Positions 36,837-39,699 of a DNA stretch of 39,699 bases are shown here, in pieces. Position 1 is the stretch's first letter; each line of letters starts with the position of its first letter. The DNA lies in IMG/VR virus record IMGVR_UViG_3300046780_000176, positions 1 to 39,699 of that record; one strand, written 5' to 3'. Origin of the DNA: a virus. The position numbers and the translations under genes were made by a program. The notes beneath the pieces were generated by a model that saw nothing but the letters and a program-made list of their open reading frames with translations, searched no databases and had not been told where the DNA came from.

Positions 36837-36898
36837 CGCCCCGCACACCCCCTATACCGACACCTAACGCAGCGACAACCGACAGGAGCGACCGATGA
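36731..36898 (+). pseudogene. Zinc-ribbon-like remnant or small gene in an alternate frame
   Basis: A 55-residue frame from GTG 36731 reading VQWCRVPFGRLRGNVRPKY, then CSPKCFNRARYRKR. The YCSPKC-x-NRARYRKR part is a typical C-terminal zinc-ribbon ending of bacterial and phage proteins, and the stop forms an ATGA overlap at 36895-36898 with the next gene, which coincidence does not explain well. The first Cys pair is incomplete (one Cys only) and the frame is closed upstream by TGA near 36695. It is either a short gene overlapping 36546 or the displaced end of that gene. Confidence 0.45.
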
Positions 36899-37191
36899 AG
36901 AAAGCAACGAACGGCAAAAGCGAGCAGGCGGTCATCGTGACCACGGAGCACCGGGGCGTGTTCTTCGGTTACGCGACGGACATCGCGGGCGAGACAATCG
37001 AATTGAAACGGGCGCGGCTCTGCGTCTACTGGAGCGCCGACATCAAGGGCTTCATGGGGCTTGCGGCGGGCGGCCCATCGGCATCGTGCAAGGTCGGCCC
37101 GGCCGCTGACATCGTGCTCAGGAAAATCACGGCGGTCCTGTCGGTCACGCCGGAGGCGGTGGCCAAGTGGGAGTCGGCGCCGTGGAGGTAG
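36895..37191 (+). CDS. DUF6948-like protein
   Basis: A 98-residue protein starting at ATG 36895 behind CAGGAGCGA. The pattern TEHRGVFFGYATDIAG, then LKRARLCVYWSADIKGFMGL and AAGGPSASCKVG, with a final VTPEAVAKWESAPW, fits a small conserved phage/bacterial family I recognise as DUF6948, whose function is unknown. It is followed by, and slightly overlaps, the Gly-repeat gene. Confidence 0.72.
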   Translation: MKKATNGKSEQAVIVTTEHRGVFFGYATDIAGETIELKRARLCVYWSADIKGFMGLAAGGPSASCKVGPAADIVLRKITAVLSVTPEAVAKWESAPWR

Positions 37192-37715
37192 AAGTTCTGC
37201 GCGGCGAAGCGCCCAAGAACGGGGACGGGGACGGGGACGGGTACGGGTACGGGTCCGGGGACGGGTACGGGGACGGGTCCGGGTCCGGGTACGGGTCCGG
37301 GTACGGGGACGGGTCCGGGTCCGGGTACGGGTCCGGGTACGGGTACGGGGACGGGTACGGGTCCGGGTCCGGGTACGGGGACGGGTACGGGTACGGGGAC
37401 GGGTACGGGTATGGGTACGGGTACGGGTACGGGGACGGGTACGGGGACGGGTACGGGTACGGGTACGGGGACGGGTCCGGGTCCGGGGACGGGTACGGGG
37501 ACGGGTCCGGGTACGATCTCGTCGCCTGCAAGCCTGGCCAGACGCCCGTGACCGCCGCTGACCTGAAACGTGCGGATGCCTGCGCCGAAGCCGTGCGAGC
37601 ATTTTCGAAAGCCTTCCCCGATGGCGGAATCTGGCCCGACGACATCGCCAAGGCCGAGGCCGCTGGACTGGACGTCAACTGGTGCCGGCGACTCGGGCTA
37701 CTGAGGCCACTGTGA
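37182..37715 (+). CDS. Gly-(Asp/Tyr/Ser) repeat protein
   Basis: A 177-residue protein starting at GTG 37182, with GGGAG 8 nt upstream; GTG 37167 is an alternative. After VEVEVLRGEAPKN, residues 14-111 are 49 consecutive Gly-X dipeptides with X only Asp, Tyr or Ser (for example GDGYGYGSGDGYGDGSGSG). A globular C-terminus follows (LVACKPGQTPVTAADLKRAD, FPDGGIWPDDIAKAEAAGLD, VNWCRRLGLL). The repeat should be disordered, flexible and possibly prone to phase separation or metal binding through Asp/Tyr. The C-terminal helices may be the functional unit. Hexamer indels keep the frame, so length is expected to vary. Confidence 0.72.
   Translation: MEVEVLRGEAPKNGDGDGDGYGYGSGDGYGDGSGSGYGSGYGDGSGSGYGSGYGYGDGYGSGSGYGDGYGYGDGYGYGYGYGYGDGYGDGYGYGYGDGSGSGDGYGDGSGYDLVACKPGQTPVTAADLKRADACAEAVRAFSKAFPDGGIWPDDIAKAEAAGLDVNWCRRLGLLRPL
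37221..37514 (+). repeat. 294-bp hexanucleotide array GGG(GA/TA/TC)C
   Basis: Forty-nine contiguous 6-bp units of three types only: GGGGAC, GGGTAC and GGGTCC, with a single GGGTAT variant near 37409. Each unit starts with GGG, so the plus strand has a G-tract every 6 nt with 3-nt spacers, ideal for stacked G-quadruplexes. It lies wholly inside the Gly-repeat gene. The near-purity implies recent expansion or selection on both DNA and protein. Confidence 0.95.
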
Positions 37716-37749
37716 CCGCGAGCCACAACGAGAGAGAGGGAGGGAGCGA

Positions 37750-38058
37750 ATGAGCGCGGCATCAGGTGAGAGCGGCTGCGACTACACCGCGGTTTGTACG
37801 CCAGGCCCCGGCGAGCAATGTGGACGGGTTGCGGGGCGGCCATCCCACGGCTGCCTGTGCCCCTGTCATCCAGACGGGCTGGGAGCCGAGAAACCTGAGG
37901 ACTGGAAGCCGGGCCCGATTCACGTCGAGGCGTTGAAGGCACTGGAGGACATCGCCGAACGCCACGGGCTGGAGGCGTGCGACCCCGGCGGCGAGTGCTA
38001 CTTCCCGCGCTGTCTTGCTGACGGCTGCGAAGCTGAACCGAAAGGAGGCGACGAATGA
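37750..38058 (+). CDS. Cysteine-rich 102-residue protein
   Basis: It starts at ATG 37750 behind GGGAGGGAG. Cysteines occur in GCDYTAVCTPGPGEQC, GCLCPCHPDG and ACDPGGECYFPRCLADGC, ten or so in total, possibly forming metal sites. The first nine codons (MSAASGES) are nearly identical in DNA and protein to the next gene (MSAAAGES). The function is unknown; it belongs to the shuffled right arm. Confidence 0.6.
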   Translation: MSAASGESGCDYTAVCTPGPGEQCGRVAGRPSHGCLCPCHPDGLGAEKPEDWKPGPIHVEALKALEDIAERHGLEACDPGGECYFPRCLADGCEAEPKGGDE

Positions 38059-38498
38059 GCGCGGCAGCAGGTGAGAGCGAGAGACCGGCACGGCCGACGG
38101 AGTACGCGAAGGGCCAGCGCTGGAACTGGCGAGACGTGCCACGCTGGACGCACATCACGCTGACCCGGCCATCTCCCAATGGCTGGTACGCGCTAAATGA
38201 CCGTGGCAATGAAGACGGCCACTTCGGCTGGTCGATGCTGGAGGAGTGCACCTACCTCGGCGGTCCCTCACCGGCTGTACCCCAGGAGGGGCCCGCGAGG
38301 CCGAAGGCTGGGGAGCGCTGGATTCTCGGCCACTGCGGCTGCGTCGGAGTCACGACCGGCATTGAGGACCGGGGATTCGGCGGCTACGGCCCCGGCTACC
38401 GCTTGCAGGAGGAATTCGCCTGCACGACGCGGCCGAACACGAATCATGTCCTGCTGGCGATGGGATCGAGCGGCGCGTTCGCCCGGCTCCGAGCGTGA
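38055..38498 (+). CDS. Unrecognised 147-residue protein with two similar halves
   Basis: It starts at ATG 38055 (ATGA overlap) behind AAAGGAGGCG. Two beta-type modules are suggested: YAKGQRWNWRDVPRWTHITL through HFGWSMLEECTYLGG, and PKAGERWILGHCGCVGVTTG through RLQEEFACTTRPN. Both follow a G-(Q/E)-R-W opening, so an internal duplication is possible. The N-terminus repeats that of the preceding gene. The function is unknown. Confidence 0.6.
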   Translation: MSAAAGESERPARPTEYAKGQRWNWRDVPRWTHITLTRPSPNGWYALNDRGNEDGHFGWSMLEECTYLGGPSPAVPQEGPARPKAGERWILGHCGCVGVTTGIEDRGFGGYGPGYRLQEEFACTTRPNTNHVLLAMGSSGAFARLRA

Positions 38499-38552
38499 CG
38501 CCCGCGACGCCGACGCCGACGAAGCCGCGAGCATGTACCGTCAGTCCGACCA

Positions 38553-38738
38553 GTGCGACCCCCCGAGGCGCTGTCAGGACCGGGCTTGCCCGATGCTTAC
38601 GGTTACGTCGGGAACACGACGGCCCTCCGGGCCATCCCAGGGATGCGAACAGAGCCAGAACCGGCGCAAGAGCCGTGGCGTTGCAGCGTGGATGAGGACC
38701 ACTGGATTCCAGGGGTCGGGGAGAGAGGCTGGCGATGA
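38553..38738 (+). CDS. Doubtful small gene (three competing frames)
   Basis: The 61-residue frame from GTG 38553 ends at 38738 in an ATGA overlap with the next gene and reads plausibly (DAYGYVGNTTALRAIPGMRT, EEDHW-like end), but has no ribosome site. A second frame from GTG 38495 (66 residues, GTGA overlap with the previous stop) has the expected start but a low-quality protein. A third frame (ATG 38533 to 38775) also spans it. A frameshift joining the 38495 start to the 38738 stop would reconcile both coupled junctions. Confidence 0.35.
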   Translation: MRPPEALSGPGLPDAYGYVGNTTALRAIPGMRTEPEPAQEPWRCSVDEDHWIPGVGERGWR

Positions 38739-39235
38739 TGGCGGTTCGTCCATTGCCGATCAAGACAGCGCTTAAGTTCTGCCGTGCCGTGCATCGGCGG
38801 CTGCCCATCGTCGTCGGCGGAATGTGGTCGCTTGGCCTGGAAGACGGCGAGGCGCTGCGAGGGGTGGCGATTGTCGGCCGCCCGTCTGCGCGGCTGATGG
38901 ACAACGGGAAGCGCCTGGAGGTCACTCGCGTGGCCGTGGAGCCCGGCGCGAAGAACGGATGCTCAATGCTCTACGGAGCTGCGTCGAGGGCCGGGAAGGC
39001 GATGGGAGCGCGCGACATGTTCACATACATCCACGGCGACGAGTTAGGCATTAGCCTCAAAGCCTCTGGTTGGGTTGAGGACAAAGCGCCGACCGACGGC
39101 GGGCAATGGTCGCGCAGCGGTCGCCAGCGCGAACTCGCCATCGACCCGAACCCGAAGCGACGTTGGTGGACACCCTGGTCGGAATACCTACGCGCAGCCA
39201 CCCCAGGGACAGCGGGTACACGGGGGACGCGATGA
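38735..39235 (+). CDS. XF1762-like (GNAT-type) protein
   Basis: A 166-residue protein starting at ATG 38735 (or 38738). The conserved run is visible: KFCRAVHRRLPIVVGGMWSL, GVAIVGRPSARLMD, LEVTRVAVEPGAKNGCSMLY, GAASRAGKAMGARDMFTY, and ELGISLKASGWVED. This fits the XF1762 family found in phages and plasmids, which has a GNAT-acyltransferase-like core. The substrate is unknown; acetylation of a host component is a common guess. ATGA overlaps on both sides place it in the operon. Confidence 0.72.
   Translation: MMAVRPLPIKTALKFCRAVHRRLPIVVGGMWSLGLEDGEALRGVAIVGRPSARLMDNGKRLEVTRVAVEPGAKNGCSMLYGAASRAGKAMGARDMFTYIHGDELGISLKASGWVEDKAPTDGGQWSRSGRQRELAIDPNPKRRWWTPWSEYLRAATPGTAGTRGTR
39206..39222 (+). 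repeat. Boundary repeat GGGACAGCGGGTACACG, copy 1
   Basis: A 17-nt direct repeat just before the ATGAAC start of gene 39232. The identical sequence recurs at 39520-39536 before the ATGAAC of gene 39540. It codes the shared C-terminal peptide GTAGTR in both upstream genes. Confidence 0.75.
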
Positions 39236-39543
39236 ACGAACAATTTTACGGCGCTGAATTGTCGCCCGAAGTCGAAGCCGCACTGGCGGCGTGCGGGCGC
39301 GACCGCGTGTTCCACTCCACCGCTGGGTGGATAGCAATCCGCTGGGAGGAGCCAACGAGGCCGGCCAAGGCCGAATGGCTGACCGTAAAGCCGGAGACGC
39401 CAGGGGAAGGCCACGATTCTTGCGGCAGGAGGGCGGCGCTCGAAGTCGCCAAACGCCTACGCGAAGTGGCAGCCGCCCTCGTTGCTCAGGCTGAATCAAT
39501 CGAACGACCACTTCTCGGCGGGACAGCGGGTACACGACGATGA
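39232..39543 (+). CDS. Unrecognised 103-residue protein
   Basis: It starts at ATG 39232 (ATGA overlap). The sequence (NEQFYGAELSPEVEAALAAC, GWIAIRWEEPTRPAKAEWLT) looks alpha/beta for the first 60 residues, then a helix (ALEVAKRLREVAAALVAQAE). It ends with GTAGTRR, encoded by the second boundary repeat. The function is unknown. Confidence 0.6.
   Translation: MNEQFYGAELSPEVEAALAACGRDRVFHSTAGWIAIRWEEPTRPAKAEWLTVKPETPGEGHDSCGRRAALEVAKRLREVAAALVAQAESIERPLLGGTAGTRR
39520..39536 (+). repeat. Boundary repeat GGGACAGCGGGTACACG, copy 2
   Basis: Identical to 39206-39222, 314 bp away, and again followed within a few bases by ATGAAC. The interval between the copies is exactly one gene. Confidence 0.75.
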
Positions 39544-39699
39544 ACTACGGACCGGTTTCTCCGGAGCGATTGATCCAGGGCTATCTTTCCACCATTGAGC
39601 GGCTGGAGCGGACCCTAAAGCGCTCGCGCGAGGACTTGCGCTTCCGGAAGGCGCTGGATGCGACACCGGACCAGTCGCCGATACGGACCGCCGCTCCAC
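39540..39699 (+). CDS. Coiled-coil gene running off the window (partial)
   Basis: It starts at ATG 39540 (ATGA overlap) and is open to the end of the window, 53 codons. It reads NYGPVSPERLIQGYLSTIER, LERTLKRSREDLRFRKALDA, TPDQSP: a helical coil ending in the RFRKAL(D/E)ATP module also present in the gene at 35601. Its true length is unknown. Confidence 0.55.
   Translation, partial: MNYGPVSPERLIQGYLSTIERLERTLKRSREDLRFRKALDATPDQSPIRTAAP

Noticed and set aside
37221-37514. Possible CRISPR array
   Set aside because: The units are 6 bp, contiguous and without unique spacers, so it is a microsatellite-like coding repeat.
37145-38251. Long minus-strand frame rich in Tyr-Pro, Ser-Pro and Asp-Pro (and another rich in Arg-Thr/Arg-Pro at 36820-37602)
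   Set aside because: These are antisense readings of the G-tract hexamer array; the coupled plus-strand genes on both sides fix the real direction.
38533-38775. Third frame beginning MYRQSDQCDPP
   Set aside because: It overruns the well-supported XF1762-like start and lacks protein-like composition.
1-39699. Circular or terminally redundant complete genome
   Set aside because: No shared end sequence was seen between the first and last bases, and both ends cut through open frames, so completeness cannot be claimed.
1-39699. tRNA genes, integrase, repressor or attachment site
   Set aside because: I saw no cloverleaf, no integrase-like catalytic motifs and no site-like core repeat, so lysogeny is not supported by this window.

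Overview
This window looks like most of the genome of a short-tailed (podovirus-type) tailed phage with very high GC, probably from a high-GC bacterial host. The evidence is a complete and almost uninterrupted virion module: terminase pair, portal, scaffold, HK97-like major capsid protein, head-tail adaptor, P22 gp10-like tail nozzle, ejection-type proteins and receptor-binding proteins. No tail tube, sheath or tape measure is visible. No integrase, repressor, DNA polymerase, tRNA or CRISPR array is visible. The first and last genes run off the window, so the contig is incomplete at both ends. Three small lipoproteins, one of them proline-rich like an Rz1 outer spanin, mildly favour a diderm host; this is inference.

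Layout. 1-1213: small, partly cysteine-rich genes. 1224-14222: DNA packaging and head (TerS, TerL, portal, scaffold, capsid), then adaptor and nozzle. 14272-21106: a lipoprotein, an Ala/Gln-rich protein ending in an S74 intramolecular chaperone, and two large ejection-like proteins. 21095-21955: one virion-type gene on the minus strand, the only reversal inside the structural module. 22067-25843: surface and host-recognition genes (beta-rich protein, LamG-like protein, SGNH esterase, collagen-like fibre). 25851-28947: lysis cassette (spanin-like proteins, holin, lipoproteins, M15 endolysin) with an endonuclease VII-like gene inserted at its end. 28944-29861: a minus-strand operon of five very small genes headed by a ribbon-helix-helix-like regulator. 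29862-30104: a regulatory gap with eight TTACG/CGTAA sites. 30105-39699: the early arm, with small genes, a Cro-like regulator, a recombination trio (Sak4-like ATPase, PD-(D/E)XK nuclease, RusA resolvase), then a mosaic of small genes that reuse boundary sequences.

The most striking unexplained signal is a roughly 24-nt motif (core TCTGAGGG, 3-4 variable bases, CGGGGCG, one variable base, GGTTG) found five times in the virion module. In three copies the GTG start codon lies at exactly the same position at its 3' end. A fourth copy sits on the minus strand directly before the inverted gene. A fifth diverged copy lies back-to-back with it, upstream of gene 22067. It looks like a start-associated regulatory element that marks virion transcription or translation units.

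Other notable points are an in-frame UGA separating a LamG-like domain from an SGNH esterase, a 294-bp uninterrupted G-tract hexamer array coding (Gly-Asp/Tyr/Ser)49, and repeated gene-boundary sequences with broken or chimeric small genes in the right arm.
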